From: Armigeres subalbatus
Lineage: Eukaryota; Arthropoda; Insecta; Diptera; Culicidae
Reading direction: 5' to 3'
DNA: 64,000 nucleotides
NCBI RefSeq assembly: GCF_024139115.2
Contig: NC_085140.1
Coordinates: 338,706,966 to 338,770,965 of the forward strand
A program made the position numbers and the translations under genes. The notes below the pieces were generated by a model. That model was given only the letters and a program-made list of their open reading frames with translations, searched no databases and was not told the DNA's origin. Of the stretch, positions 1 through 11,690 are shown piece by piece (position 1 is the first letter of the stretch; every line of letters starts with the position of its first letter).

Positions 1-277
1 GTAAAAAATGTCGGAACCCCTTCTTCCACCCCTCTAATCAAAATTTCAGTTAACCCGTACAATCGATTTTGGCCGTCATTGTTCTGGATATGACAGAGTT
101 TCAACCTCCTTCTATGAAAATTTAGATTAGATATCGCGAATTGAATTCCAAAAAGGTACCCGGGTACCCAGCCGGCCACACAAGGGTTAACTGTATAAGC
201 CGTAAGGTAGGCAATTAAATAATGTACTGCTTCAAGTGAAAACCGTCAGCCGAATTTTGGCAACGAGTGTTCTAATA

Positions 278-913
278 GGGGAACTGGGGGTAGGACGCCC
301 ACGTTAAGGAAATTGCCGTTTTTATCAATGAAAACCACCATTTTAGCCAGTTTTCACCACCGATATCTAATTTCATAACAGATATCTAATTGTCCATTTT
401 ATTGCACAGAAATTTGATTTTTTAAAAGCACCCGAAAAAAAAATGATTTTGAAACCATGCGGGGTGAGATGCGCCAGTGGATGGGTTAAAACGCGCATGT
501 GCTTATCGTACTGATTTTCATTTTAATTGCCTACATTAAGGCAATTAACCGAATGTTTCAGCTGTTTCGGTCATACGAAATGAGCATGGGCGTTTTTAAC
601 GACGATTTCGTGTGGAACATAAAGAACACGAGTAAGCAGCATGGCTCATGGCTCAATTATTAATTTATCAATGTATAACAGCGACAGAAAGACTAAATTC
701 CACCGAGCTAGAATTGCATCAAAACACGCAAAAATCGTTTTTTCGAGTTTTTCATGTATAACTAGAGAAAAATCATGAAATATATGTATCCAATGGCAAT
801 ATTTTTCATTGCTTTATCGTATAGACTATTGAAAATAATCAAAATGGGGATATTTAACCTTATTCAGGGGTGGCGCGTTTTAACCCCTATGGGCGTGCTA
901 CCCCCACTTCCCA
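278..913. mobile_element. TA-flanked non-autonomous DNA element (MITE-like)
   Basis: Two near-complementary ends face each other. The left end begins GGGGAACTGGGGGTAGGACG and the right end, read on the other strand, begins TGGGAAGTGGGGGTAGCACG. Both are bordered by TA (276-277 and 914-915), as expected for a Tc1/mariner/pogo-type target duplication. Subterminal sequence also repeats a 'ggttaaaacgcgc' motif near 485 and, inverted, near 875. No transposase-like frame is visible, so it is non-autonomous or a relic. The ends resemble those of the larger element at 11693-14408. Confidence 0.6.
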
Positions 914-915
914 TA

Positions 916-2943
916 TTGTTCAAAAAAGTTTTGGTTACTTGTGTCACTATACTAATAAAAATAGTGAATTTAACATGAATGCTAAAATGGTGTGATTGTT
1001 ATCCGTTCATATAATGTGCGAAAATAGGTCCATTCCAAAAACTACTTGATTGGGCAAAAGAAAAATCTTTTGCACTGTCTGCCTACTTAAGTGATTGCTA
1101 ACAAACCGAGTCAAAACAATTTTTCACGCAGATTTATTGCGTTTGTCAATTGAAGAGGTGCATGAATCTTGCGTATTAAAAATAAAGTCGGCTCGATACA
1201 CTTTTTCAAAGAAGCATTGATAAATATCTCTCTACGAAACGATGTATTATTGTTGAATTATTGATTAATTTGCATGATGAGCCAACGTTGCATCCAGGCC
1301 TAACATTACCTCCCGTTACCCTATGACAAGTTTTCTAATCAGTACTTGATCTGTGTTTCAATGTATGTTCACAACATTCGTTTTGATAATGTGTGCTTGA
1401 TTGAAGGAACGGAATCGAATGGTATTGTATGGTATGTTTTTTTCCTGTTACTATTACTGTTGGTATGTTACTGTTAACCAAAGATACACCCAAACACAAC
1501 TGTATCCTTTCAAATTCAATTCTCCCATAGTAAAACTCCATTATCCATCGCAAATAGCCCGCCAACTTCATTTGTTGTTATATCATCACATCAATAAACA
1601 ACATTCAATTACTCCCTATTACCGGTTACCACCGTCGCTTATCAGAACATTTCCAACCGATCCATACATCATGCATGCAAAGTGGAACCGTCGACTACGC
1701 CTCCACCCATGCTGTTGCTGCCGAACACGCCAAACACGAACATTTTGCACGGCTTACATAACCTTCAACTCGGGCCCTGTGTAATGCCGCGAGCCTTTGA
1801 ATCCGTCCAACTTTGTACTGCAAGGTTTAAGGTGAAACGCGTAAGAATCGTTTAATTTTCAGTAAAGATGAGCCATATAACAACCAAAAGAATTTTCTCA
1901 TAATTGTGTCATCTATTGAGAAGTGTGCTTTAAAAAATACGAAAAGGGTTAAGCTAGAAATTCTAATGCGTTTGCCCTTAATTGCCGATTTGAATTGGTT
2001 TTGCCATATGGTCACACATATTGTATGGGGAGATCTCTCAAAACGCTCCTCCCCTTTTTGGTATTCCGTTCGTTTTCGGTGGTCTAATGACATACTCATG
2101 GTTCATAGTATATGAAGATGTGCACTTTCTCGCCCTAATATCAGTTTTCCAAATCAGTTTATCAGGTAAAGTTAAAAATATTGCTCATCAATGGTAGTGA
2201 ACTATATCTGCTAATATGAAAACACTCATGATTTGAAACTAGATTTGTTCCTGTAGGGACAAATTGGACCAATCTCTTCTTATGCGAATGCTGTTTCGCT
2301 GAACATTTGCATCTTTCACATAGGGGGTCTTAGCAGGGCCTACACATCGGGTGTGTTGTTTTTTTGCTGAAGTAATTGATTTCCACAGCCCAAATTAGAG
2401 CCAAGTTTTCGCATTCGATTTTGATATCGGTATGCAACAAATTACATTTGCGAGCCAGGAGTATGCCTTATTGCCTACTGCCTATAATTGCAGGACTTGT
2501 TATGCGTTTTGCGCCGGTTGATGTGTGTGCATTGAAGGAGAAAGGAATTAACAGAAAAAAAAGCTAAACATAAAATAGAATTCCTCTCACTGGACGTGTG
2601 ACTGTGAGGCTCGCTTTCTTTGCGGCGCGGTCGGTCAGTCGTTTTAGCGTGTTGATTTGCGGTCTAGGTGCGCACCAAAACGGAATTGATGCGTGTAATG
2701 ATTGATGAGTCAACGTAGCGATGGAAGCCGGTCGCTTTTCGTATATTCGATCGTTGCGTTTTCGTAAATATTAACTTTTTGTTGTAAATTGAGTTGTAGG
2801 TGTTGTAGCTCCGGTTCTACTGTCGGTGATGCCAATTTACTTTTCGGAAAGATTCGGAATTTCAGCCATCAGGCCTAGTGAATATGAGAGTTAGATGATT
2901 CAGAGCATGGCCACGGGCGTCTTTATTTGGTTCCCAATCCTTA
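916..2943. other. No gene recognised
   Basis: AT-rich, apparently single-copy DNA. Short open frames (for example 1401-1784 and its antisense) have no recognisable domain and no coding character. A slightly CpG-richer patch at about 2590-2760 includes an arthropod initiator-like TCAGT at 2635-2639, but I see no TATA box, downstream element or following reading frame, so I do not call a promoter. Confidence 0.5.
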
Positions 2944-2955
2944 ATCCAATCCTAT

Positions 2956-3247
2956 CTTCTTCTTCTTATTGGCATTACATCCCCACACACTGGGACAGAG
3001 CCGCCTCGCAGCTTAGTGTTCATTAAGCACTTCCACAGTTATTAACTGCGAGGTTTCTAAGCCAGGTTACCATTTTTGCATTCGTATATCATGAGGCTAA
3101 CACGATGATACGTTTATGCCCAGGGAAGTCGAGACAATTTCCTATCCGAAAGTTGCCTAGACCGGCACCGGGAATCGAACCCAGCCACCCTCAGCATGGT
3201 CTTGCTTTGTAGCCGCGCGTCTTACCGCACGGCTAAAGAGGGCCCTG
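2956..3247 (-). mobile_element. tRNA-derived SINE (family A), full length
   Basis: Read on the reverse strand it begins GGGCCCTCTTTAGCCGTGCG (A-box-like) followed by a B box GGTTCGATTCC, then a conserved body and a (AAG)n tail at the low-coordinate end. The insertion is flanked by the direct repeat ATCCAATCCTAT at 2944-2955 and 3248-3259, a target-site duplication typical of LINE-mobilised SINEs. Related copies lie at 21627-26389 (split), 25309-25585 and 34170-34456. The insertion looks complete. Confidence 0.9.
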
Positions 3248-3616
3248 ATCCAATCCTATATAAGAACCCATGTTTAGAGTACCGGCTGACCTCATCGCTA
3301 TTCTTATAGCGCCCCCCTTGAGTGCTTTTTTAGGATAGCGCCTCATCTTTCCACCACCGGTGGTTTCTGTTTTAGGTATAACAGCTTCATAATAAGTTCC
3401 AACCGGGCGTTGCTGGAAGCAGGCTTTTCAATTACTACATTCCAACTTGAACTTTGCTAGCCTTTCAACATAGTATTTTCAGTGCCGTAGCGTGCGGTTG
3501 TTGGTCAGGTTGGCTCCCACCGAAGGCGTGGAAGTCAAGAATTGCACAATGAGGAATATCATTATTTTATTAGTTAAAGGACCAATTAATAACCAACCGA
3601 CTGAAAATTCCAACTA

Positions 3617-4335
3617 CAGTCGACTCTCTACAACTCGAGGTTCTATATCTCAATATCTCTCTCTATGTCAATGATTTGGTCGGTCCTTTCAATCTACATA
3701 CATTTTTGCTTTCTGTATCTCGATAACCTCCCTATCTCGATATCTCCTTATCTCGATGTGTTCTGATCAGGGTTTGAATCCAAAAGAGAATTGCAAAGTC
3801 TGTATACATATACGATATGTAGCACACCACGAGATACTGATTCGGGAGGCTATACCTCATGATAAATTTCTTTTAAAAAGCTCCAAACGCACTGGCTCTG
3901 ATGATGCATTTCAAGTAGCTCTACACAGCTATGTGGTCCACAACACAAAATGAGCAAAAACAAAGCGAAAATCATTACTTCTGTGTGGGGGTTGCCTGTC
4001 CGATTCTGTTTTTTTGCTCTTGTATACAAGTTTTTATAAATTTGTTATCATGGCTTGTTATGATTCGGAACAGTTTCTGCCTTACTTTTATCGTTGTTCG
4101 TTATTAATTAAGGGCGATTTCTGCAAACCCTGGTTCTGATCATATTTTGTTCACGATTATCTCTCCCTATGTCGATATATTCAAACTTCTAGGCTACTAG
4201 ACCCCCTTAGGACAATATCAAAAACAAGAAATGACATTTGTTTTGTTGTCGTTTTTCATAGCAACGAGCCTTTTTCGATCTAGCACCCATTTCAATTTGC
4301 CTTCCATTCCTCGAACTCTCCCTATCTCGATAATC
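3617..4335. mobile_element. Decayed pogo-like repeat with 'tatctcgata' motifs
   Basis: A TA precedes CAGTCGACTCTC at 3617, which looks like a Tc1/pogo-type terminus. The sequence then contains many variants of 'tatctcgata' on both sides of the hAT MITE at 3768-4132 (about 3640-3760 and 4150-4335). The opposite terminus is not recognisable, so the right limit is approximate. No transposase frame is visible. Family assignment is inference. Confidence 0.4.
3768..4132. mobile_element. hAT-type MITE, 365 bp, 8-bp TSD
   Basis: It starts CAGGGTTTG and ends CAAACCCTG, a perfect 9-bp terminal inverted repeat. It is flanked on both sides by GTTCTGAT (3760-3767 and 4133-4140), an exact 8-bp target duplication, the hAT hallmark. 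It sits inside the 'tatctcgata' repeat. A second, right-truncated copy starts at 47092. The open frame at 3756-3953 is only chance reading within the element. Confidence 0.85.
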
Positions 4336-4750
4336 CCTTCAATATTGAAGGGACATGGTAAAGATATTTATATGAAAAACTATATGGTAAAGATATTTGA
4401 ACCTTTCTAATGTGTTCAAATTTGCACTATATGTCTGTATGCGTTTGCCATCGAGTACATCATAGTAATTAGTGAAAACAAAGCTTCTACGTTCGAATAA
4501 CTTGTTTGAAGAAATCCAAACGTGTAAATTTATGACAAATGCTCAGCTTTTGTTTTTTCTAGAATTTAAGGGTAAATCGCACATTAGCAATGCCCAATGA
4601 AAAAGTGGAATAAGAATATAATAAATTAACCATGATTTGTAATAAATTTAAAAACTTTTAGGGGAACCAGTGTTTTTAAGCACTTAAAAGCTTGAAAATA
4701 AATTTAACATGGTCCAAAACCTAAACGGAACGAGTCGCAATATTCACAAG
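4336..4750. other. No gene recognised
   Basis: AT-rich spacer. The only structure seen is a short imperfect direct repeat around 'atggtaaagatattt' at about 4354 and 4384. Confidence 0.5.
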
Positions 4751-5029
4751 TCTTGGCCGAAGCTCAAGCCGAAATCCATTTGGCTGAATGCCACTAGACC
4801 GAACACACCAACACATTTGGCCGAATGGGTCGGTTATTTGGTTGAATAGGCCATTTGGCGAAAAGGTCGTTTGACCGAATAGATCGTTTCACTTAATAGG
4901 TAATTTGGCCGAATAGGTCATTATTTGGCTGAATAGGTCATTTGGACGAATATGTTATTTGGCCAAATAGGTCATTTGGCGTCTCACTTCTCACTTTTCA
5001 AAACTGCAAAAGTGAGAAATAAGAAATTA

Positions 5030-5756
5030 CAGGGTGTTCAATAAGTTCGAATACAAATGTTTGATCATTGTGTTTGTAAGCCCAATGTACATATTCTGTA
5101 TAAGTATTGGTGTCAGCGTTAGCGGTATATATATACGCTAACGGATGTGTGTGGTGTTGACATTCTGTCACTTGTTGTTTGTTTATTACGCGCGGTGAAA
5201 ATTGATTGTTAACAGCATTTTTTGAAGGTCAAAATCATTGCGGTGTACTACAAAACTGAGATTTTGGGGAAGATTGATACCCCCAGTGGCCCGGTGATAA
5301 GACGGAGATCAGTCCTACATGTTCCAATAGGACGGTAACCCTTTATACACGGAAAATGCGATTTAAGCCTTATATGGGGACAATTCCATCGACTTTTTGG
5401 ACAAAACTTTGCGACCTCCCAGCTTCCCGGATTTGAACCCTCTTAACTTTCTTGTTTGGTCCTTTATTATGTTAAAGCTGTACGAATACAAGGTCAGTAG
5501 CTTGGACCAGTTCAAGACGTAATTATCAAAATCTGGAACGAAATGTCCATGCAGACCGTGCGTGTCGCTTGCGATGGATTTCAGAAACGTTTGAAGCTCG
5601 TGAAGAAGTACAAAATAAAGGTCATTCCAGAAGAAATGTTATAAACGTTCCATATAAACAATACTTTCAATGAAATGTAACCGGGAAAAGAAATTTAATT
5701 TAATTACAATTTTTAAACATTTTTTGAAAGTGTATTCGAACTTATTGAACACCCTG
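5030..5756 (+). mobile_element. Tc1/mariner-superfamily element, internally deleted
   Basis: Terminal inverted repeats start CAGGGTGTTCAATAAGTTCG at both ends and match for at least 26 bases. TA lies immediately outside at 5028-5029 and 5757-5758. At 727 bp it is about half the length of an autonomous mariner, and a transposase C-terminus remains inside. It landed in the core of foldback copy 1, so it is younger than that element. Confidence 0.9.
5409..5644 (+). pseudogene. mariner-type transposase C-terminal remnant
   Basis: In one frame the sequence reads PDLNPLNFLVWS, matching the block around the last catalytic acidic residue of Tc1/mariner transposases (PDLNPLD.. in the mosquito DD37D/E groups). 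It continues through a K-x-Y-E-Y-K-V-S-S-L-D-Q-F-K stretch, breaks at an in-frame TAA near 5520, and resumes one frame over as IWNEMSMQTVRVACDGFQKR to a stop at 5642. The N-terminal DNA-binding domain and first catalytic residue are missing. The exact lineage (DD37D versus DD37E) cannot be decided from this fragment. Confidence 0.75.
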
Positions 5757-6575
5757 TAGAAATGTTGAGTAAGCGTCTCCCTTCTTACTTCGCTTATCCC
5801 TCTTTTCACAAAGAGTAGAGATAAATGTGAAATGAGGAGTGAGAGGGAGACGTCTTTTTTCATACTAATAATTTCTCACTTCTCACTTATCACTGTTAAA
5901 AGTGAGTAGACATCTCACTTCTCACTTTGCACTACTCACTTTTCACAGTGAGAAGTAAAAAATTATTAGTGAGAGTGTAACGTCTCACTTCACACTACTC
6001 GTTTCTCACTTCTTACTGTAAAAAGTGATAGGTGCGAAGTGAGTATTGAGACGTCTCACGTTTTTCTTTGCACTACTAACTTTTTACAGCGGGAAGTGAG
6101 CAATGAGAAATGAAGGTGAGAAGTGAGGCATTACACTTCTCACTTCTCACTAATCATTTCTCACTTCGTAATTCTCACTTTGAAAAGTGCGTAGTGAGAA
6201 GAGCGAAATGAGATGTCTCATTTTTTACAGTGAGAAGTGAGAAATGATTAGTGCTACGTGAGTAAAGAAACGTATCACTTCTCACTCCTTATGTTTTCAT
6301 TTCTCACTGTGGAAAAAGAGAAGTGCAAAGTGAGTAATGAGCCGTCTCACTCCTCATTTCGCACTACTCACTTTTCCCAGTGAGAAGTGAGACGTCTCAC
6401 TTCTCACTCCTAATTAATCACTTATCACTTCTCACTGTGAAAAGTGGGAAGAGCAAACTAAGAAGAGAGACGTCTCTCTTCGCAGTGATAAGTGAAAAAT
6501 GATGATTGAGAATTAAGAAGTGAGACGTCAAATGACCTATTTGGCCAAATGTCCTGTTCGGCTAATGGAAGTGTC

Positions 6576-7061
6576 TAGTTCTAATATTGTCACGGGTGAT
6601 GTTACCTGTACGTACACTGTAATCAACATTCAAGCATTCGGGCATCCTTTTTTTACATTAAAAAGGCAACAGATAGAATTAGTTATGGTTGGAATCTTAT
6701 TCATAGCAATAATAGCATTTCGTTGTCAAAAGTGCCTTGAAGGAGACTTTAATAGAGTACAGTGTGCACCTCTGGTTGAATAGAGGTACTCTCTACGAAC
6801 ACGAACTAGCTCTGGCTGAATAGAGGTACTTTCGTCGAACACGAACTCGTTGTTTGTTCGTTGTAAGCGATCAATTCCATCAATTCGGCATATTCGTATG
6901 AAACGTAATAATCAAATCATTATATTAACGACTTTGTTGAAGCCTTCTATTCTTTACCCTGCACAGTGGTTTTATTTTAAAACGAAAATAGTTATAAGAA
7001 TAATTTACGAAAAAAAACTCTAACTCTAACTTTGTTGTCGAAAGGTTGTCAGATCAAGTAG
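6576..7061. other. Spacer with a 42-bp direct duplication
   Basis: No gene recognised. Two tandem copies of a ~42-bp unit containing CTCTGGYTGAATAGAGGTAC start at 6769 and 6811, followed in each copy by 'cgaacacgaact'. Each copy contains a short dyad (CCTCTgg...AGAGG). Confidence 0.6.
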
Positions 7062-7183
7062 TGCTTCTTCTTCTTTCTTCTTCTTTAACTCTACATTCCA
7101 ACTGGAACTTAGCCGCTTTTTCACTTGGTATTCTATTAACATTAGTTATTAATTGGAAGCTTTTCTAAGCAGGCCATTGCATG

Positions 7184-9475
7184 GAGAAGGGTCGTTTGGC
7201 CGAAACCCATTTGGCCGAATGCCACTAGTTGTTTGGCCGAATATACAATTTGGCCGAACAGACCATTAGGCCGAAGGTCATTTGGCTGAAAAGTTCGTTT
7301 GACCGAAAGGGTAGTTTGACCGAAATGGTCAATTGGCCGAAAGGGAGTTGGCCGAAAAGGACATTTGGTCGAATAAGACATGTAATCGAATAGGTCATTT
7401 GAAAATTGAGAAATTATCAATTCTCTTTCCTCATTTCTCACTTCTCACTGTAAAAAGTGAGAAGCGTGAAGTGAGTACTACTCACCTCGTGCTTCTCACT
7501 TTTAACAGCGAGAAGTGATAAATGAGGAGTGAGAAGTGAGACCTTTCACTTCTCGCTCCTCATTTTTCTCTTCTCACTGTAAAAAGTGAGAAGCGCGAAG
7601 TAAGTAGTGAGACGTCTCTCTACTAACTTCACGCTTCTCATTTTTGACAGCTTGAAGTGAGAAATGAGAAGTGAAAAGTGAGACGTCTCACGTCCTGCTC
7701 CTCATTTCTCGCTTCTCACTGTGAATAGTGAGTAGTGCGAAGTGAGTAGTGAGACATCTCAATACTCATTCCGCGCTTCTCACTTTTCACAGTGAGAAAA
7801 GAAAAATGAAGAGTGAGAAGTGAGACGTCTCTATTCTCATTCCTAATTTCTCATTTTTCCTGTGACTTATTCGGCTAAATGTCCTATTCGGCCTAATGAC
7901 CTTTTGGGCCAAACTAGTGATGGGCACAACGGTTCATTCAAATGAGCGGCTCTGAACCAAGCCGAAAGGGTCATTTGGCCAAGCGTTCACTTAAGGCTCA
8001 AATTACCGTCATCCAGTCATTTACGAGAAAGACAGCCACGTGCTCGTACCACCCCACAGTAATAAAACCACCCACCGAGGAGAAAAAGCAGTCTCCAGCA
8101 GGATGGGAGAAATATTTTTGTTTCAAAACTACATCATCCAATAGCGAAGACATAACTATATCCGGTGGATGCTTCATTTGGTTGTATTTCGCTTCAGTTT
8201 TCAAAAAAACTGCCTTTTGCAACATTTTTTCCCAAGAGGGGAAATCGACGATTTACTCTCACGCTATCGTTTATATATAAGAGGCTCGTTAGTTCATTCA
8301 AGACTATGAACTCCCGCTGGTTTGAGCGATACATCATTCAAATTATCGGAGTTCGTTTTTAATTTGAACTTCTAGTTACGTCTTTTTTTTACCAAGTTCG
8401 TTTATTTGGTAGGCTCAGGAGTTGGTTACTTCTTGATATATAACTTATTTCTAGTGGACTTTTTAGTGCTATTTTGTTTTATTTCGAGCACCGTGCTTAA
8501 TTTTAATTTGAACGATTTACAGATAAACGGAGTTCAAATTGAATAGCTTTCGAATTAGAACAGCCAAATTACTGTAGTAGATATATCTCTCAAAAGAAAA
8601 AAAGCCTAGCCTAGTTTTATGTCTTCCGTATTCAGCTATATTCAATATCATCAACAAGAAACCAATTTTAAATTTACACAATGTTTTATGATGTAAGTCG
8701 GTTGCGTCGCTCATTACAAATATGTCCCGTTTTTGAAAAAAATATGCGCAGAATTTCAAACCAACATCAAGCCAGGCAGTTCACACGTGCAGCACTTTTT
8801 CAGTTTTTTAAGATCAGAATTGACTTCGACAATGAAATGAAACACAATTTTTGATGGGGAAGGTCAATTATCGATTGACATGCTTGCTGTTGCTGTTATT
8901 TGCTATCATCTCTAAATCCCTGTTTTAAAAATCGAGGTTCCAGAAATACCTGCGCTACCTGCGCTACCAGTTCGTTCATTTCAAGGCCAGACAATCCGAA
9001 GGAGAATATAAGGGATTGGGATAATATATGCTGGCTCCTGAACAAACAAACAGAAAATGCCAAAAATAAGCGGTCAAGTGACACAGTGTGTGTTATTTGA
9101 GCCACAGTTCATTTGAAAGCCGCGGCTAAAATTGAAAGAGTCATGGTTTGAACGCTTTTTCTTACGAACTGGGTCAAACGAACGGCTCGTGAGCGTTCAC
9201 CCATCTCTAGGCCAAACGACCTTTTCGGCTAAATTACCCTTTCGGAGTAATGATTCTTTTGACCTAATGACCCTTTCGGCCAAATGACCCTTTCGGCCAA
9301 ACGACCCTTTCGGCCAAACGATCTTTTCGGCCAAACGACCTTTTCGGCCAAACAACCCTTTCGGCCAAACGACCCTTTTGGCCAAATTACTCTTTCGGAC
9401 AAATGACCCTTTCGGCCAGATGGGTTTCGGCCTAGTGGCATTCAGCCAAATAGGTTTCGGCCAAACGACTCTTTC
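7184..9475. mobile_element. Foldback-like element, copy 2, with exact 10-bp TSD
   Basis: Left end begins GAGAAGGGTCGTTTGGCCGA. The right end read inversely begins GAAAGAGTCGTTTGGCCGA, and the two match over about 44 bp. Beyond them the arms are arrays of TTGGCCGAA-type units (about 7184-7400 and 9215-9475). The core (about 7430-7860) repeats 'gtgagaagtgagacgtctcac'. CCATTGCATG is duplicated exactly at 7174-7183 and 9476-9485. A 9-10 bp duplication with long repeat-built arms fits foldback or Mutator-like elements. A hAT-type element (7915-9209) is inserted in it; without that it would be about 1 kb. No transposase is encoded. Confidence 0.85.
7915..9209. mobile_element. hAT-type element, non-autonomous, 8-bp TSD
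   Basis: Ends are TAGTGATGGGC on the left and, inverted, TAGAGATGGGT on the right. Both are followed by shared subterminal motifs ('gttcatt..' and 'gagcggctc'/'gagccgttc'). The target duplication GGCCAAAC occurs exactly at 7907-7914 and 9210-9217 and is itself part of the host foldback's repeat unit. At 1295 bp with only short, unrecognisable open frames, it carries no visible transposase. It inserted after foldback copy 2. Confidence 0.88.
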
Positions 9476-9640
9476 CCATTGCATGAGTATGTATCTTGTG
9501 CGGCAAGTACAATGGATGTCGAGAATGTTTTCCACTCGAAAACATCCTCGACCGGACCAAGAATCGAACTCGCTATCTCCGGATTGGCAATCCTATTCCT
9601 TTGCTCGTAAGGCTACTGGAGACCCCAGGGGGCATAATAA

Positions 9641-10059
9641 GCCAATTGAAAACAACTCGTAAGTCGTATTCCACGAAAAATGTACTTGAAAGGCAAACGA
9701 CAGGAAGATATAGGATGCATGCAAACTATATGAAAAACGGATAATTGAGTTTTTTGTTTCAGGTTCTTTCTATTATTGTCAGGGTTTTAGTAAATCAAAC
9801 AAACAAACTTCTAAACAACTGTTTTGATATACTTATAAAAGAATACTCACTCAAAAATGAGCATAATAGTTCCTAGAAAATCGCTGCCAATAATGAAATA
9901 AAATCTGCCAATGCCGCCCTATTTGCAAGGTTTAGAAATCTATTACAGTCGCATTGGTCTGCTTTTTATGGTTCATGGGAAATTCACTATGCAGCGCACC
10001 GGTGCAAGCCGCTGAATCGCATTTTAGTACCCCATACCAGCAAGCTTCTTAATTAAAAA
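9641..10059. other. No gene recognised
   Basis: AT-rich spacer after the SINE head. I see no repeat structure or coding signal in it. Confidence 0.5.
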
Positions 10060-10400
10060 TTAGATAATGAAATTTCTCTGTTCACGCGCTCGCCAACAAG
10101 ACATCATTCTTTGCGCAGCGCGAGTACCGGGAGGTGAGTCAAGACGAGAAGATTACATGAAATGCGAATAGTTTCTGACCAGTCCAGTCCAAGTGCTGGA
10201 CTTCGCGTCGTCGGCCGGTGCATTTTTACCAATCTGTCTAGCATCGATTTAGCCGCGCCGGAGAGGAGAGGCAGTTGCGGTCCAGTAGGTGTGCGTTCAA
10301 AATTGCATCGCGCGCGCGCCTTATGCGATCGTTAACTTCGGCGGAACTGCATCGATCGCCACGCTTTGCTATGGCGGTTGGTGTGAACGAAATGGTTTGT
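10060..10400 (+). promoter_or_regulatory. CpG-rich non-repetitive patch, possible host 5' exon (weak)
   Basis: This stretch is much richer in CG dinucleotides (for example CGCGCGCGCG near 10311) than its flanks. It contains a good splice-donor match, GGGAG|GTGAGTCA, at 10133/10134. I see no TATA box and no open frame of note. Mosquito 5' untranslated exons and promoters often look like this, but nothing here proves transcription. Confidence 0.2.
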
Positions 10401-11690
10401 TAGCGAATGTTTTATTTGATTGCTTCATATAAGCGTTGCTTTCGCTGTGGGCTATTTGTCCAGTCGGGAAAAAAAGTGGATCAATCTAGCTGGGCATTGC
10501 AAATGAGCAGTTCATCAATCGAAGCAATGTTCAAAGAATTTCTCAATTGAACGGTGTCGGTAGCTTAATGCGGTTTTGTCTTTGGAAATGTGATACTTAA
10601 TTATAAATAATGTGCACATTTTAAGAATTTCCACATTTTCAAAACCATTTTTGTAATTGATTTGGCAAACTTTTGAATAACTTCTATAAATGTTCGTGAT
10701 CATAATTCCATAGGTAATGGAGTTTTTAATTATCACTATGAAAGACTTTCCAATATAACGAAAAGTCATAAATTGTATCCATGTCGATAGAAAAGGTAAC
10801 GGAAAAATACTTTCGCATTTATAACTTGTAACATTTGGATCAGATCAGTAAACTGCCCATAAATTCATAACATCCCCATGTAGACAGGAAATCAAGCAAA
10901 CATTGGACTGTTATTAATTTACGGACAGAAAACTCATATAATAGTAATATAACTAATAGTTACAAGTAACTTTTGCACGAAATCCACGCACTGCGTGTTT
11001 GATACAATGTTATTGCAAGTTGCCATAAAAGCATATCTGTCCAATGTTCACATGAAATCCTATCTATGTGAGACAGTTACGCTTCTATGATTAGTACGTG
11101 TGGTCCAGTACTTCAGTATCGTCTGTGGTTCAGATGCGATATCTCTCGAAAGCGTATAACATAAACGACTCAATGCATTCTATTATGATGATGTTGAAAC
11201 ATGGAAGCGAAGGCAGTTTTCCAGCTTATTTAAGCAAGTAATAGCAATGCAACAGGGGTAGGAGGAATCACGGCATTCAACATAAATCAGTAGGTAAGTA
11301 GGAAGAAAAAGGGCTATCGTTTATCGCCGCATCGACCACCATCCGTATCATTGCACGGAGAGAATAGTCTGAAGGTAACATTCGCCATACAAATTGGAAA
11401 CGGGCGTGCACTAATAGTAATATTGCTTATTTAGGTTTATTGATACATTCGCATAGCAATTCAAGTAGGTTAACGATGAGGGAAGCATGTTGAATAAAAG
11501 TCGTTATTTTAATGTTACACACTCTGATAGATGTCGATACTTTCTATTCATATCATGTGCGGGTCTGCGGTATCACAAAATGTATTGATTAGATATGTTC
11601 AGTTGTAGCGGGTTGTTTGTAGGTCTGGCTACCACCAAAGTCGAAAGCCCTTTTTAAGTGTGCCAGGTTCATAAATAACCCGTCTTTGAT
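10401..11690. other. No gene recognised
   Basis: AT-rich sequence with only short chance frames. No repeat boundaries were found. Confidence 0.5.

Larger units (their letters stand above)
4751..6575. mobile_element. Foldback-like element, copy 1 (TTGGCCGAA arms, GTGAGAAG core)
   Basis: The left arm (about 4751-4985) is a degenerate array of ~20-bp units around 'ggtcatttggccgaatag'. The core (about 4985-6530) is a long degenerate array of 'tgagaagtgagacgtctcac' on alternating strands, interrupted by a mariner relic at 5030-5756. The right arm is short (about 6530-6570), with the motif inverted. Outer ends are eroded and I could not find a target duplication. Copies 2 and 3 (7184-9475, 37934-39612) share the arm/core/arm plan. 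Confidence 0.65.
7062..9640 (-). mobile_element. tRNA-derived SINE (family B), split by a foldback element
   Basis: Read on the reverse strand, the tRNA-like head lies at about 9640-9486 (GAGTTCGATTCTTGG as B box, 'gagcaaagg..attgccaatccggagat' region). The body resumes at 7183 and runs to about 7062, ending GTTCCAGTTGGAATG and then a (AAG)n tail. The interruption is exactly the 7184-9475 foldback, whose 10-bp duplication CCATTGCATG is SINE sequence. The second family-B copy, at 22812-25645, has the same order of head, 'catgcaatgg', body and tail, which confirms the reconstruction of the layers. Confidence 0.8.

Noticed and set aside
1401..1784. 127-codon forward frame
   Set aside because: Composition follows local base content, an antisense frame overlaps it, and no domain or start context is convincing.
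2590..2760. Core promoter around TCAGT at 2635
   Set aside because: No TATA box, no downstream element at the expected distance and no following exon-like sequence.
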